From: an uncultured Bacilli bacterium
GTDB taxonomy: Bacteria > Bacillota_I > Bacilli_A > RF39 > UBA660
Assembly (NCBI GenBank): GCA_910585915.1
Contig: CAJUGF010000014.1
Span: 1 to 32,403, forward strand
DNA length: 32,403 nt
Direction of reading: 5' to 3'
Each line of letters opens with the position of its first letter. Position 1 is the first letter of the stretch. The translations under genes and the position numbers were made by a program. The notes under the pieces were generated by a model. That model saw nothing but the letters and a program-made list of their open reading frames with translations. It had not been told where the DNA came from and searched no databases. This document shows positions 1 through 7,598 of this stretch, one piece after another.

Positions 1-730
1 AATTTTTGGCAATACTAACATCATATTTATATATTAATCCATCAGGAGAATTTTTCCAATTCGTAAGCCCCATATGTTCTTTTTCTGAATTTGCTCTTTC
101 ATAGATTAGCTCTGCTGCGGTATGCCCAGAGATGGCGAAATGGAGTTTATTTTGCACAATTTTGAAAAATGTATAAGCACTCTCAGATTTCGGATTATAA
201 TCAGATGATGTTGCAATAAATAAATCAGTAATTTTTTGATATGACATTCTTTCGCTTACTCTGATTGTTTTAATTCTTTCAAGTAATTCATCAAAGTATT
301 TCATATCATATTTATTACCTTTGATAAATCTTTCATCATTTAAAGCAAAACCTTTTGTCATATATTCCTTTAATATTTTTGTTGCCCATATTCTAAATTC
401 AGTAGCTTTTTTAGAATTAATTCGATATCCCACAGCAATAATAGCATCAAGACTATAAATATTAATTTCTGTTGTTTGCGTTTTTCCTTCTATTGCACCA
501 TGCATGGTGGTATTTTCCATTTTGGAAACAACCATATTTTCTTCTAATTCTTTTTCTTCAAATATATTTTTTAAATGTTTAGAAATTGCTGGTACACCAA
601 CTTCAAATACTTTTGCCATCCCTTTTTGTGATAACCACAATGTTTCATCTTTATATATTGCATCAACAATAATATTACCATCTTTGTTTTTATATATTAG
701 CAGGCTATTTTTCTCTTCTAAATCGTTCAT
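1..730 (-). CDS. RhuM family protein, 3' end outside the window
   Basis: The frame is open from an ATG at 730 to the window edge, giving 243 codons; the family is usually about 330 residues, so roughly the last quarter is missing. Residues about 28-60 read as the RhuM N-terminal winged-helix-like segment (TLWLSQKGMAKVFEVGVPAI, then KHLKNIFEEKEL). A central block (SLDAIIAVGYRINSKKATEF then RIWATKILKEY) is the most typical stretch of the family. RhuM proteins are named after a Salmonella pathogenicity-island gene, their biochemical function is not established, and they are common on accessory islands. The start has a good ribosome binding site (AGAGGTG) about five bases upstream. The family call is confident; the cellular role is unknown. 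Confidence 0.85.
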   Translation of the reverse strand, partial: MNDLEEKNSLLIYKNKDGNIIVDAIYKDETLWLSQKGMAKVFEVGVPAISKHLKNIFEEKELEENMVVSKMENTTMHGAIEGKTQTTEINIYSLDAIIAVGYRINSKKATEFRIWATKILKEYMTKGFALNDERFIKGNKYDMKYFDELLERIKTIRVSERMSYQKITDLFIATSSDYNPKSESAYTFFKIVQNKLHFAISGHTAAELIYERANSEKEHMGLTNWKNSPDGLIYKYDVSIAKN

Positions 731-794
731 TTTTTCACCTCTTTTTCCTTAGTTTTAATTAAATGTGTAAAAACTTTTTTGAATAAACCCTTAT

Positions 795-822
795 TTTATA
801 AGGATTTGACTATGGTTGTCTT
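795..822 (-). promoter_or_regulatory. Possible promoter for the RhuM gene
   Basis: On the minus strand AAGACA is followed after 16 bases by TATAAA, about 65 bases before the start codon at 730. It is a moderate match to the housekeeping consensus in a very AT-rich region, so it is tentative. A short hairpin (CCTTAT, AAA loop, ATAAGG) overlaps the -10 side. Confidence 0.3.
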
Positions 823-846
823 TATATCCCCACACCCCAGTTTATA

Positions 847-866
847 TTTGTCGAATTTTGTCGATT
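847..866 (+). promoter_or_regulatory. Tandem Spo0A-box-like heptamers
   Basis: Two heptamers in direct repeat, TGTCGAA at 849-855 and TGTCGAT at 859-865, lie in the 212-base gap between lepB and the RhuM gene. The first is a perfect match to the Bacillus 0A box (TGNCGAA), the second differs at the last base, and they are spaced ten bases apart, one helical turn. Chance occurrence of a single heptamer is expected; the tandem phasing makes this worth recording. No spo0A gene is in the window. The rest of the gap shows no gene. Confidence 0.25.
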
Positions 867-942
867 ATTATTGTACATTTTTAGATTCCTTGCTAATTTG
901 TTTCTTTTTTTATTTAATAATTGATATACTTTATTCATTCTC

Positions 943-1419
943 TTAATCTACATTACCTATTTTTCCAAATGGAAAAATGATAAAACTTGTTTTCCCTTCA
1001 ATGTTTTCTTTTTTTATTGGGCCAATTTTTCTACTGTCCAGCGATACTAAACGATTATCTCCCATTAGAAAGTATTCATTTTCTTTTAATGTAACTTTAG
1101 CAAAGTCATCTGTTTTTCCAAATGCATATTGGTCTTCTTTCATTTCATCGTTTATATATATTTTTCCGTCTTTACATTCAATTGTTTCTCCAGGAAACGC
1201 ATATACTCGTTTGATTAATGTATCATTACTAGTTTTTGCGACTACAATGTCATATCTTTCAATTTCGCCGATTTTCCATAGGAGCATGATTTCATCACCC
1301 TCTAAAGTATTATACATACTGGTTCCATGAACTTTAATTGGAGTCACTAAGAATGTTCTTATTAAGATTACTACTAATAGAATAATTATATAAGGATAGA
1401 TTTCTTTTATTAATTTCAC
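943..1419 (-). CDS. lepB: Type I signal peptidase
   Basis: This membrane-bound serine protease removes signal peptides from exported proteins. A single N-terminal membrane segment spans about residues 7-25. It is followed by the serine box GTSMYNTL with nucleophile Ser34, and by the lysine general base in TLIKRVYAFPGE (Lys70). The C-terminal signature reads GDNRLVSLDSRKIGP; many relatives have N-N-S where this has L-V-S. At 158 residues it is short but complete for the minimal Gram-positive form. It lies 74 bases downstream of rplS on the same strand, separated by a terminator-like hairpin, so some readthrough or a weak own promoter is likely. Family assignment is very secure. Confidence 0.95.
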   Translation of the reverse strand: MKLIKEIYPYIIILLVVILIRTFLVTPIKVHGTSMYNTLEGDEIMLLWKIGEIERYDIVVAKTSNDTLIKRVYAFPGETIECKDGKIYINDEMKEDQYAFGKTDDFAKVTLKENEYFLMGDNRLVSLDSRKIGPIKKENIEGKTSFIIFPFGKIGNVD

Positions 1420-1464
1420 TTTTACACCTTCTTTATTAATTATAACTTATTTCTTTCATAAAAG

Positions 1465-1490
1465 TAAAAAAATCAGGAATGACTTCCCAA
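1465..1490 (-). terminator. Rho-independent terminator after rplS
   Basis: Minus-strand stem TTGGGAA / TTCCTGA (7 bp including two G-U pairs) with loop GTCA, followed immediately by a run of seven T. It starts three bases beyond the L19 stop codon. Confidence 0.65.
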
Positions 1491-1493
1491 TTT

Positions 1494-1856
1494 TTATTTT
1501 GATGATACATTGCGTTCTTTTACTTTGTATTCTTTTCTCATACCTTTGATGAAGTTTAGTTTTGCACGACGTACCATACCATTTTTCACTACTGTAATCT
1601 TGTCAATTGCTGGAGAATTTACTGGAAATACTCTAGTAACTCCAATTCCTCCACTTTTTTTACGAACCGTAAAGGTTTCTGAAATACTTCCACCTTTTTT
1701 GGCTACTACTAATCCTTCAAAAGCTTGGATTCTTTCTTTCTTTCCTTCTTTTACCCAAACGTCTACACGTACAGTGTCTCCTACACGGAACTCTGGAACA
1801 TCTGGTCTTATGTGCTTTTTGTTAATTTTGTCTACGAGATTTGTCAATTCAATCAT
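1494..1856 (-). CDS. rplS: 50S ribosomal protein L19
   Basis: L19 sits at the 30S-50S interface. The 120-residue protein shows the family landmarks PEFRVGDTVRVDVWVKEGKK, IQAFEGLVVAKKGGS, ETFTVRKKSGGIGVTRVFP and a C-terminal basic tail (RRAKLNFIKG). Length is normal. It lies downstream of the trmD/rimM block as in many Bacillota, but with its own promoter and a leader stem in the 136-base gap before it. The start at 1856 is preceded by AGAAAGGAA. Confidence 0.98.
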   Translation of the reverse strand: MIELTNLVDKINKKHIRPDVPEFRVGDTVRVDVWVKEGKKERIQAFEGLVVAKKGGSISETFTVRKKSGGIGVTRVFPVNSPAIDKITVVKNGMVRRAKLNFIKGMRKEYKVKERNVSSK

Positions 1857-1875
1857 TTCCTTTCTATTTTTTATC

Positions 1876-1909
1876 TTTTAATCTTAAAAGTTTTTTCAGC
1901 GGATTAAAA
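1876..1909 (-). promoter_or_regulatory. L19 leader-like stem
   Basis: On the minus strand TTTTAATC (1902-1909) can pair over 8 bp with GATTAAAA (1876-1883), enclosing an 18-base loop. It lies between the promoter and the rplS start, where Bacillota carry the autoregulatory L19 leader. Position and presence of a stem support this; the primary sequence was not matched to a covariance model. Confidence 0.4.
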
Positions 1910-1926
1910 ATATCAAAAGCTTTTAT

Positions 1927-1956
1927 AGTATATCACAAGATCTTTTTCTTTGACAA
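1927..1956 (-). promoter_or_regulatory. Housekeeping promoter for rplS
   Basis: Minus-strand TTGTCA, an 18-base spacer, then TATACT, a strong sigma-A-type match. Transcription would begin about 60 bases upstream of the rplS start and include the leader stem. Confidence 0.65.
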
Positions 1957-1992
1957 GTTATACTTTTCAATTTTATGTGAATCTCATTTATT

Positions 1993-2460
1993 TTATCTAC
2001 TTTTTCCTCTTTCTTCTTCTATTTCATTCGAAATCATCATCGCATGAAGCATTTGGTTAGTACGAATTTCTAATAGTTTATTTTGAATTTTTCCTTCTAC
2101 CAAAGCAAGTTTTTTCATGAGCTTTTCCATTTCTTTTCTTTTTAAATCTTTTGCCATTTTTCTCTCTATCATATCTCTTAACTTTGTTATTTCATTTAAT
2201 GCAATGGCACAATCAGATGGCGTACTATTACCATTTTCTGTAATATCAATCATAATGGCTACTAATTTACGAAAATGGCGATCAAATTGTTTTATAATTA
2301 ATTCTTGTTTTAAGTCTTCTTCAATGATAATTAAATCTTTAATTTCAACAAAAGAAGCATGTTTTTTTAATTTTGGTTTCATATGATAACCTTCTAAGGG
2401 AACTATTAAATTCATGGCTTTTTTCTTTCTTCTTTCTTTTTTTAATTGATAATCAAGCAT
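1993..2460 (-). CDS. Unrecognised basic coiled-coil protein coupled to trmD
   Basis: The protein has 155 residues, is rich in Lys and Glu and is predominantly helical, with no membrane segment and no recognised domain. The N-terminus is very basic (KKERRKKKAMN) and is followed by a conserved-looking block MNLIVPLEGYHMKPKLKKH. The middle and C-terminal parts (about 95-150) look like a long amphipathic helix or coiled coil ending EIEEERGKSR. Its ATG overlaps the trmD stop by eight bases, so translation is likely coupled to trmD. An internal ATG at codon 16 is an alternative start. Placement between trmD and rplS suggests a ribosome- or RNA-linked role, but that is only inference from context. 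Confidence 0.7.
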   Translation of the reverse strand: MLDYQLKKERRKKKAMNLIVPLEGYHMKPKLKKHASFVEIKDLIIIEEDLKQELIIKQFDRHFRKLVAIMIDITENGNSTPSDCAIALNEITKLRDMIERKMAKDLKRKEMEKLMKKLALVEGKIQNKLLEIRTNQMLHAMMISNEIEEERGKSR

Positions 2461-3130
2461 TCTTATTCCCCCTTAAAAGATCGCTTCTTTTTTCTTTTGT
2501 CTTTACTTCTCTCATTTTATTTCTCCAAGCATCAATTTTAGCATGATCTCCACTTAGTAATACTTCTGGAACTTTTAATCCACGAAAATCACTTGGTTTA
2601 GTATATGTTGGGTAATCCAGTAGATTATCTTGATATGATTCCATAATATAAGAGTTCTCTTTAATAACTCCATCTAATAGTCTTACAACACTATCTGTAA
2701 CTACCATCGCTGGAATTTCTCCACCTGTTAAAACATAATTGCCAATGGATATTTCTTCGTCAACAAATTCTCTAATCCGTTCATCAAAGCCTTCATAATG
2801 ACCACACACTAGAATTAGATGCTTCTCATTTCTTAAAGCAAAGGCCTTTTTTTGACTATATGGTTTTCCTTGAGGACACATTAAAATTACTCTGGTATTT
2901 TCTGTTCTTGTTTTTTCTATTGCTTTCACTAATGGTTCACATCTTAAAACCATCCCACCACCACCACCATATGGAGTATCATCCACTTGATGATTGCTTA
3001 ACTCAGAAAAATCACGAAAATTAATGGTATTGATTTCCACTATTTTTTTTTCTATTGCTCGATGAATGATGGATTCTTGCAAAAATCCTTGAAACATGTT
3101 TGGAAATAATGTTAGAATGTCTATTTTCAT
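2453..3130 (-). CDS. trmD: tRNA (guanine-37-N1)-methyltransferase
   Basis: TrmD methylates G37 next to the anticodon using S-adenosylmethionine and protects against +1 frameshifting. The 225-residue protein carries the characteristic elements: DDTPYGGGGGMVLRCEP, LVCGHYEGFDERI, the knotted SAM site SIGNYVLTGGEIPAM, and the C-terminal PTYTKPSDFRGLKVPEVLLS with the GDHAKIDAWR substrate helix. Its ATG overlaps the rimM TGA (ATGA) and its own TGA lies inside the next gene, so rimM, trmD and the orphan are translationally coupled. Assignment is very secure. Confidence 0.98.
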   Translation of the reverse strand: MKIDILTLFPNMFQGFLQESIIHRAIEKKIVEINTINFRDFSELSNHQVDDTPYGGGGGMVLRCEPLVKAIEKTRTENTRVILMCPQGKPYSQKKAFALRNEKHLILVCGHYEGFDERIREFVDEEISIGNYVLTGGEIPAMVVTDSVVRLLDGVIKENSYIMESYQDNLLDYPTYTKPSDFRGLKVPEVLLSGDHAKIDAWRNKMREVKTKEKRSDLLRGNKNA

Positions 3131-3630
3131 AGTATCAACCCTTTAGCATTTTCTGTATAGACGATTTTTAATTGTAAGTCTACTTTTTTTATAAAATTCT
3201 CATTTTTAGGAATGTAAAACTTTTTTGTTTCTCCTTTTATTTCTAATAAAATACTAGCTTTATTATACACAAAGTCGACAATTTTTCCAATCTTTTTTCC
3301 TTCTTCAACTACATTGTATCCTAATATGTCTGTTAGTAAATATTCCTCCGCTTTTAAATTTAAATCTTTTCTTTTGATAAATACTTTTTTCCCTTTGTCT
3401 TGAAGAACTTCGTTTATATTTGAAACATTTTCATAACAAATCATTTCAAAATTTTTGTGGTGACGATAAGAATTTATTATTTCCTTTCTTTTTTCATTTC
3501 CAATATAGATTTCAAATCCTGCGCGAAATATTACACTTTTTTTTTCGAAATTACTTAGTATTCTTAGTTCACCTTTTATGCCATGAGTATTCACTATTTT
3601 TCCAATTTCAATCCATTCATTCATATTCAT
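3127..3630 (-). CDS. rimM: Ribosome maturation factor RimM
   Basis: RimM assists maturation of the 30S head and binds S19. The N-terminal RimM domain begins WIEIGKIVNTHGIKGELRIL, and the C-terminal PRC-barrel region contains YLLTDILGYNVVEEGKKIG then KIVDFVYNKASILLEI. From the ATG at 3630 the protein is 167 residues, a normal length. The frame is open further upstream to an ATG at 3675, but that would add 15 residues of unrelated sequence inside the preceding methyltransferase gene. A second in-frame ATG at 3624 is equally possible. Its TGA overlaps the trmD start, and rimM-trmD-rplS is a classic gene order. Confidence 0.93.
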   Translation of the reverse strand: MNMNEWIEIGKIVNTHGIKGELRILSNFEKKSVIFRAGFEIYIGNEKRKEIINSYRHHKNFEMICYENVSNINEVLQDKGKKVFIKRKDLNLKAEEYLLTDILGYNVVEEGKKIGKIVDFVYNKASILLEIKGETKKFYIPKNENFIKKVDLQLKIVYTENAKGLIL

Positions 3631-4363
3631 TCGCTCGACTTTCTTGCATTTCATAAAAAATAATACTTGCTGCAACGCCTACATTTAAGCTTTCACAATA
3701 TTGATTTATGGGAATATGCAATATTTTTCTACATTCTTTTTGCCAGAGAGGATTCATTCCTTTTCCTTCATTGCCAATGATGATAGCACTTTTTTCAGAG
3801 AACTTTGTGCTCTTTAGTGTTTGTCCTTGTGCAACATCTGTGCCATAAATGTCATATCCTGCATCTTTTAGTTTTGTGCAATAATTTTGAAGATTTCCTC
3901 TTATAAAATTTAAATGAAAGATCATTCCTTCACTTGCTCTAATCACTTTATCATTATAAAGGTCCACAGTGTCTTCACTTAGTATTATTGTTTCTATTTG
4001 AAAAGCGAAAGCACTTCGAATAATCGTTCCTAAGTTTCCAGGATCTTGAATGTTATCTAATATACATACTTTTCCTACTATTGCCTTTTCTTGCATTTTT
4101 TGGCATAAAGCTATGACATTCGTTCCACTTTTTTGATTTGAAATTTTTTTAAGAATTTCTTCTGTGACTTCATAGAATGGAATTCCTTCTAATGCAAAAG
4201 ATGGATCATTTGAAAGTATTTCTAGAATTATTCCTTTTTCTTTAGCTTCTCTTAGTAGATGATCTCCTTCTATTAAAAAACTGTTTGTTTCATCTCGATA
4301 TTTTTTTTCTTTTCTTTTTACCCATTCTTTTACTTTTTTATTCTGTAACGATTCTATTTTCAT
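3617..4363 (-). CDS. TrmH/SpoU-family RNA 2'-O-methyltransferase
   Basis: The 248-residue SPOUT methyltransferase has an N-terminal substrate-binding region (residues 1-95, starting MKIESLQNKKVKEWVKRKEK) and a C-terminal SpoU domain. The three knot motifs are visible: LDNIQDPGNLGTIIRSAFAF, IIIGNEGKGMN, and INQYCESLNVGVAASIIFYE. These bind SAM and define the fold, but the target nucleotide (23S rRNA or tRNA) cannot be read from sequence. It ends in TGA within an ATGAATATGAATGA stretch that also holds the rimM start codons. It follows the YgjP-like gene with a single intervening base, so these genes form one operon. Confidence 0.92.
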   Translation of the reverse strand: MKIESLQNKKVKEWVKRKEKKYRDETNSFLIEGDHLLREAKEKGIILEILSNDPSFALEGIPFYEVTEEILKKISNQKSGTNVIALCQKMQEKAIVGKVCILDNIQDPGNLGTIIRSAFAFQIETIILSEDTVDLYNDKVIRASEGMIFHLNFIRGNLQNYCTKLKDAGYDIYGTDVAQGQTLKSTKFSEKSAIIIGNEGKGMNPLWQKECRKILHIPINQYCESLNVGVAASIIFYEMQESRANEYE

Positions 4364-4364
4364 A

Positions 4365-5009
4365 TTAACCTCTTAATCTTTTTCTTGCTTCTTTATATTT
4401 TGGATAATATTCTTCTACATGCTTCCAAAAGTTTGGACTATGATTTGGTTCATAAAAATGGCATAATTCATGAATGATGACATAATCTATCAAATCTAGC
4501 TCTTTTTTTAATAATTCTGTATTTAAGGTGATGGTTTGACTTCCATAGTTATTTACTCCCCATCTTGTTTTCATTTGCCGCATTTTCAATGAAAAAGCTG
4601 GTATGTTTTGAAAACAGGGAAGGATTCTTTCCAATTCTGCTTCAAAGATACGACGGCATTCTTGTAAATAAAATTTTTCCAGTGTTTTTTCATCTTTTAC
4701 TCTAATAGCATCTTGTGTGAAGATTGGAAGTTTTGTTAGCCCATCAAATATTTTGTTATATGGTTTTCCCAAATAATAAAAATATTGTTCTTTGTTAACT
4801 TCTTGAATTTTTTTAAAATGCATTTTTTCTAATGTTTTTTGATTCTTTTGAATGATATGAACTATTTCTTTTTCTTTTACAAAAGGACTACAAGTTATGA
4901 TTAAAGTTTTTTCATCCTGAAACCTCATATAAAGGTTTTTATTTTTTTTATGTATAATTTCAATCTTTAGCATTTTTCCATTTAAACTGAAATCCATTTC
5001 AATCACCAT
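4365..5009 (-). CDS. YgjP-like (DUF45) metal-dependent hydrolase
   Basis: The 214-residue protein carries the metallopeptidase core VIIHELCHF with zinc ligands His180 and His184, catalytic Glu181, and a downstream His190 in EPNHSPNFW. This HExxH-x5-H-x3-FW arrangement is typical of the YgjP/DUF45 family. A second family hallmark, MKTRWGVNNYGSQTITLNTE, precedes it. There is no signal peptide, so it is probably cytoplasmic. The substrate is unknown for the family. The first ATG at 5009 and one four codons later are both possible; an extended -10 promoter lies just upstream. It is the first gene of the leftward block running to lepB. Confidence 0.88.
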   Translation of the reverse strand: MVIEMDFSLNGKMLKIEIIHKKNKNLYMRFQDEKTLIITCSPFVKEKEIVHIIQKNQKTLEKMHFKKIQEVNKEQYFYYLGKPYNKIFDGLTKLPIFTQDAIRVKDEKTLEKFYLQECRRIFEAELERILPCFQNIPAFSLKMRQMKTRWGVNNYGSQTITLNTELLKKELDLIDYVIIHELCHFYEPNHSPNFWKHVEEYYPKYKEARKRLRG

Positions 5010-5017
5010 CTAAATCG

Positions 5018-5046
5018 ATTTTATCATAAATTGTGCTTTTTCTAAA
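5018..5046 (-). promoter_or_regulatory. Promoter for the ygjP-trmH-rimM-trmD operon
   Basis: Minus-strand TTTAGA, a 17-base spacer and TAAAAT with an extended TG one base ahead of the -10 element. It is nine bases upstream of the first start codon, implying a very short leader. Confidence 0.45.
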
Positions 5047-5121
5047 GTATTGCTTTGACTCTATTTTTTATAAATATTGTCTTTAATTTTTTTACATAAT
5101 ATTAAGTTATGACCTTTTTTC

Positions 5122-5565
5122 TTAATGCTTTTGCGACTTATATTTGCTTTTTATTTCTTTTTGCTCTTTTGTCATCTTTTTAGAATTCTTTTCTTTTAAT
5201 AAATCTCTAATTTCTTCTAATAATAAGATTTCTTCTTTTTTTGATGACGCCTCCTTTTTTTCTTCATCTTTTTTTCCAATCTTAATAATTTTATTTATTA
5301 ATTTTATCATAATGAAAATGCAAAAAGCGATGATCAAGAAATCAATCACATTTTGTAAGAACATACCATAATTTATGTTGGCGTCTTTTACTTTTAACGT
5401 CAGAGAGCTAAAATCTATTCCTCCTAAAAAAATTCCCAGTATGGGTGTTAAAATATTATTTACTAAAGATGTAACAATATTGCCAAATGCACCTCCAACT
5501 ATTACACCAACAGCTAAGTCCATGACATTTCCTCTTTTGATAAATTCTTTAAATTCTTTTAACAT
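5122..5565 (-). CDS. mscL: Large-conductance mechanosensitive channel
   Basis: MscL forms a homopentameric membrane pore that opens under membrane tension and releases solutes on hypo-osmotic shock. The N-terminal amphipathic helix and pore helix read FKEFIKRGNVMDLAVGVIVG then GAFGNIVTSLVNNILTPILG, an almost canonical match. The second membrane helix (FLIIAFCIFIMIKLINKI) lies near residues 71-90. The C-terminal tail is long and highly charged (KKDEEKKEASSKKEE), ending KSKYKSQKH. The length of 147 is normal. It is transcribed alone from a promoter at 5603-5630. Confidence 0.97.
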   Translation of the reverse strand: MLKEFKEFIKRGNVMDLAVGVIVGGAFGNIVTSLVNNILTPILGIFLGGIDFSSLTLKVKDANINYGMFLQNVIDFLIIAFCIFIMIKLINKIIKIGKKDEEKKEASSKKEEILLLEEIRDLLKEKNSKKMTKEQKEIKSKYKSQKH

Positions 5566-5602
5566 AATTTTTTCTTCCTAATCTATCTTTCCTTTTTCTT
5601 AT

Positions 5603-5630
5603 AGTATACCTAAAATTTCTTTTAAAACAA
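5603..5630 (-). promoter_or_regulatory. Promoter for mscL
   Basis: Minus-strand TTGTTT, a 16-base spacer, then TATACT. Its -35 element sits in the U-tract of the preceding terminator, so the two signals are packed together. A purine-rich AGGAAG site precedes the mscL ATG. Confidence 0.5.
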
Positions 5631-5651
5631 GAAAAAGCACTCATTGTGCTT
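5628..5651 (-). terminator. Terminator after the DUF2207 gene
   Basis: Minus-strand AAGCAC, loop AATGA, GTGCTT: a perfect 6-bp stem followed by a T-rich tract. It overlaps the stop codon of the DUF2207 gene. Confidence 0.65.
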
Positions 5652-7557
5652 AAAAACCATGGCCTCCGCCACCGCCGCCACCAAAGCCAGCGCCGCCAGA
5701 GAATCCTCCGCCAAAACCGCTTCCGCTACTGTTTCTTGAATTGGCATTGACACTTGTTGCTGCAATACTACTTTTGTATGAATTGTTTACACAATTATTT
5801 ACAACATTATAAAGATGAAAATTATAAATTGGATCGTAATTCGTATAAACCATTGTACCTTCTAAATTTTCTAATTCCTTTATTTTGATGTTCATACTTT
5901 TTTCCACTTTTGATGCAAGGCCAAAAACGCAAGCATAAACCAAATATTTTTCCCATAAAACAATTTCTGGTAATTCTTTTGTTTTAAAATTGCCAAAATC
6001 ATTCAAAAAATTTTTAAAGGCTTTCCATCTAAGATAATCTTCGTTTCCCTTTCTGGTACGTTTTTTTATAATGATTGTATAGAATAAAAAGATAATTCCT
6101 GCAGGAATCAGAAAGAAGCATGGAAGATAATCGATTTGGTAATACATTACTACTAAAAAAATTAATATAGATATTAGTAATTGTAAAATACCAGTTACCA
6201 CTGGGATGCCGTTGCTTTCAAAAAAATTTTCTCTTTCAGCATCTTTGATTACACAGTTTTTCCACTCATTATAGCTTTTTGTAAATTTTTCACATGTTTT
6301 TGTAGATTTAGCATACTTTTCTAAATCTGTAGTAGTAAAAGTATTTTCTTTTCCTACTCGTTCAAAAAGAAAGTCTATTAATACTTGTTCTGTATCACTT
6401 ACACCCACATTATTATTTAAATTAAAGCGATATTTTGGCTTTTTTTCTGAACTCTCTAATAGTTCAACTTCAATATTTTTTTTCAATATTAAGTTCATAA
6501 TGGATGCACTCATCGCATTTGGCGTGATCGTTTTATTCATTAAGAAGTCAATTACTTCAACATTATATTCACCAGTGAATTCACGATAGTATTGAGCATC
6601 AAAATTGCTTTTGTATTCTTTGTCAAATTTCCAATAAATCCAGATCCATAAGCCGATTATTACAAAATAGTAAATATTGGTTAGACCTTTGATGAAACGA
6701 CTGATTAATCTAATTAATTCGCGTTGTTTGTTTATTTCTTCTGCTCGAATAGTTTCTATTTCTAATATACTTTCCAAGGCCTTCTCTTCTGAATTACGAA
6801 GCATTGTTTGATCTTTTATCAATTTCTTATCAAAAGTTGTTCGAATATCAATCACAGTATTTTTGTCTAACGATTTGATTTGGGCAAGTATTGTTTGATT
6901 ATTAAGTTTATCAATTTCTCCAGTGATATCGCCATGTGCCCAGAATCTAAAATTCTCTGAATTATCATATTCTGGTAAGCGAACTTTAATTTGTAAATTA
7001 TAAATTTTATCTGTAAAATTATTACCAATAAAATTCCAATATAATTCTGCAATATCTTCATGAATTACTACTGCATCTTTTACTGTGTAAGATATTAAAA
7101 AAGCTACACTTTCTCCTTCTGCACTTTGGTACATTTTATAACTTAATATATTATCTGTATTACGATAAATATAATTTCCATTTTGGGCTATTTTTTCATT
7201 GCTTACTTCTTTTAATGATGTAAATACTTCATTAAATGTGCTAAAGTCTATCGTTGAATCATCAACTTTTTTGGTAGCTATTTTAACATTGGTGATACCA
7301 CTTGCATTATAAATTGCGCTGTTAGAAAAATTGATACTGCCTGGTGTATAATCTTTTAATTTTGGATTTTGGTATTGTAGTTCTCTAACATACCCATTAA
7401 ATTCCCCATTTAAGACGATTAATTCTTTGACTTCCATTGATCCGTTTTCTAAAATTTTCGCATCAATTAGAAAGTCAGTTATATCGTAGTTCACTGATGC
7501 AGCAGATACCCTAAATGGCATTAATAATATAAAAAATAAAAAATATATTTTTTTCAT
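5650..7557 (-). CDS. DUF2207 membrane protein with glycine-rich tail
   Basis: The 635-residue protein begins with a signal peptide (MKKIYFLFFILLMPFRVSA). The extracellular DUF2207 domain follows (about 20-280), with the usual start NYDITDFLIDAKILENGSME. A membrane segment lies near 290-312 (FVIIGLWIWIYWKF), and two more helices near 450-500 (LLISILIFLVVMYYQI and FLIPAGIIFLFYTIII). The tail ends in a Gly/Ser-rich run finishing GGGGGGHGF, typical of the family. Function is not established. The gene follows lemA by 39 bases, and lemA/DUF2207 pairing is a recurrent bacterial arrangement. A hairpin between the two genes may reduce its expression relative to lemA. Family confidence is high. Confidence 0.9.
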   Translation of the reverse strand: MKKIYFLFFILLMPFRVSAASVNYDITDFLIDAKILENGSMEVKELIVLNGEFNGYVRELQYQNPKLKDYTPGSINFSNSAIYNASGITNVKIATKKVDDSTIDFSTFNEVFTSLKEVSNEKIAQNGNYIYRNTDNILSYKMYQSAEGESVAFLISYTVKDAVVIHEDIAELYWNFIGNNFTDKIYNLQIKVRLPEYDNSENFRFWAHGDITGEIDKLNNQTILAQIKSLDKNTVIDIRTTFDKKLIKDQTMLRNSEEKALESILEIETIRAEEINKQRELIRLISRFIKGLTNIYYFVIIGLWIWIYWKFDKEYKSNFDAQYYREFTGEYNVEVIDFLMNKTITPNAMSASIMNLILKKNIEVELLESSEKKPKYRFNLNNNVGVSDTEQVLIDFLFERVGKENTFTTTDLEKYAKSTKTCEKFTKSYNEWKNCVIKDAERENFFESNGIPVVTGILQLLISILIFLVVMYYQIDYLPCFFLIPAGIIFLFYTIIIKKRTRKGNEDYLRWKAFKNFLNDFGNFKTKELPEIVLWEKYLVYACVFGLASKVEKSMNIKIKELENLEGTMVYTNYDPIYNFHLYNVVNNCVNNSYKSSIAATSVNANSRNSSGSGFGGGFSGGAGFGGGGGGGHGF

Positions 7558-7570
7558 AGCAATCCCCTTA

Positions 7571-7598
7571 AAAAATATAAGCTTACTTTTGTAAGCTT
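7571..7598 (-). terminator. Hairpin between lemA and the DUF2207 gene
   Basis: Minus-strand AAGCTTAC, loop AAAA, GTAAGCTT: a perfect 8-bp stem, then ATATTTTTT. It begins inside the lemA stop. With the partner gene only 39 bases away it more likely acts as a leaky terminator or RNA 3'-end stabiliser than as a hard stop. Confidence 0.6.

Noticed and set aside
3631..3675. N-terminal extension of RimM
   Set aside because: The added residues lie inside the preceding methyltransferase gene and do not match RimM; the family start is at 3630 or 3624.
5066..5121. Hairpin CATAA/TTATG downstream of mscL as a terminator
   Set aside because: The stem is only 5 bp of mostly AT pairs and is followed by A rather than T on the coding strand.
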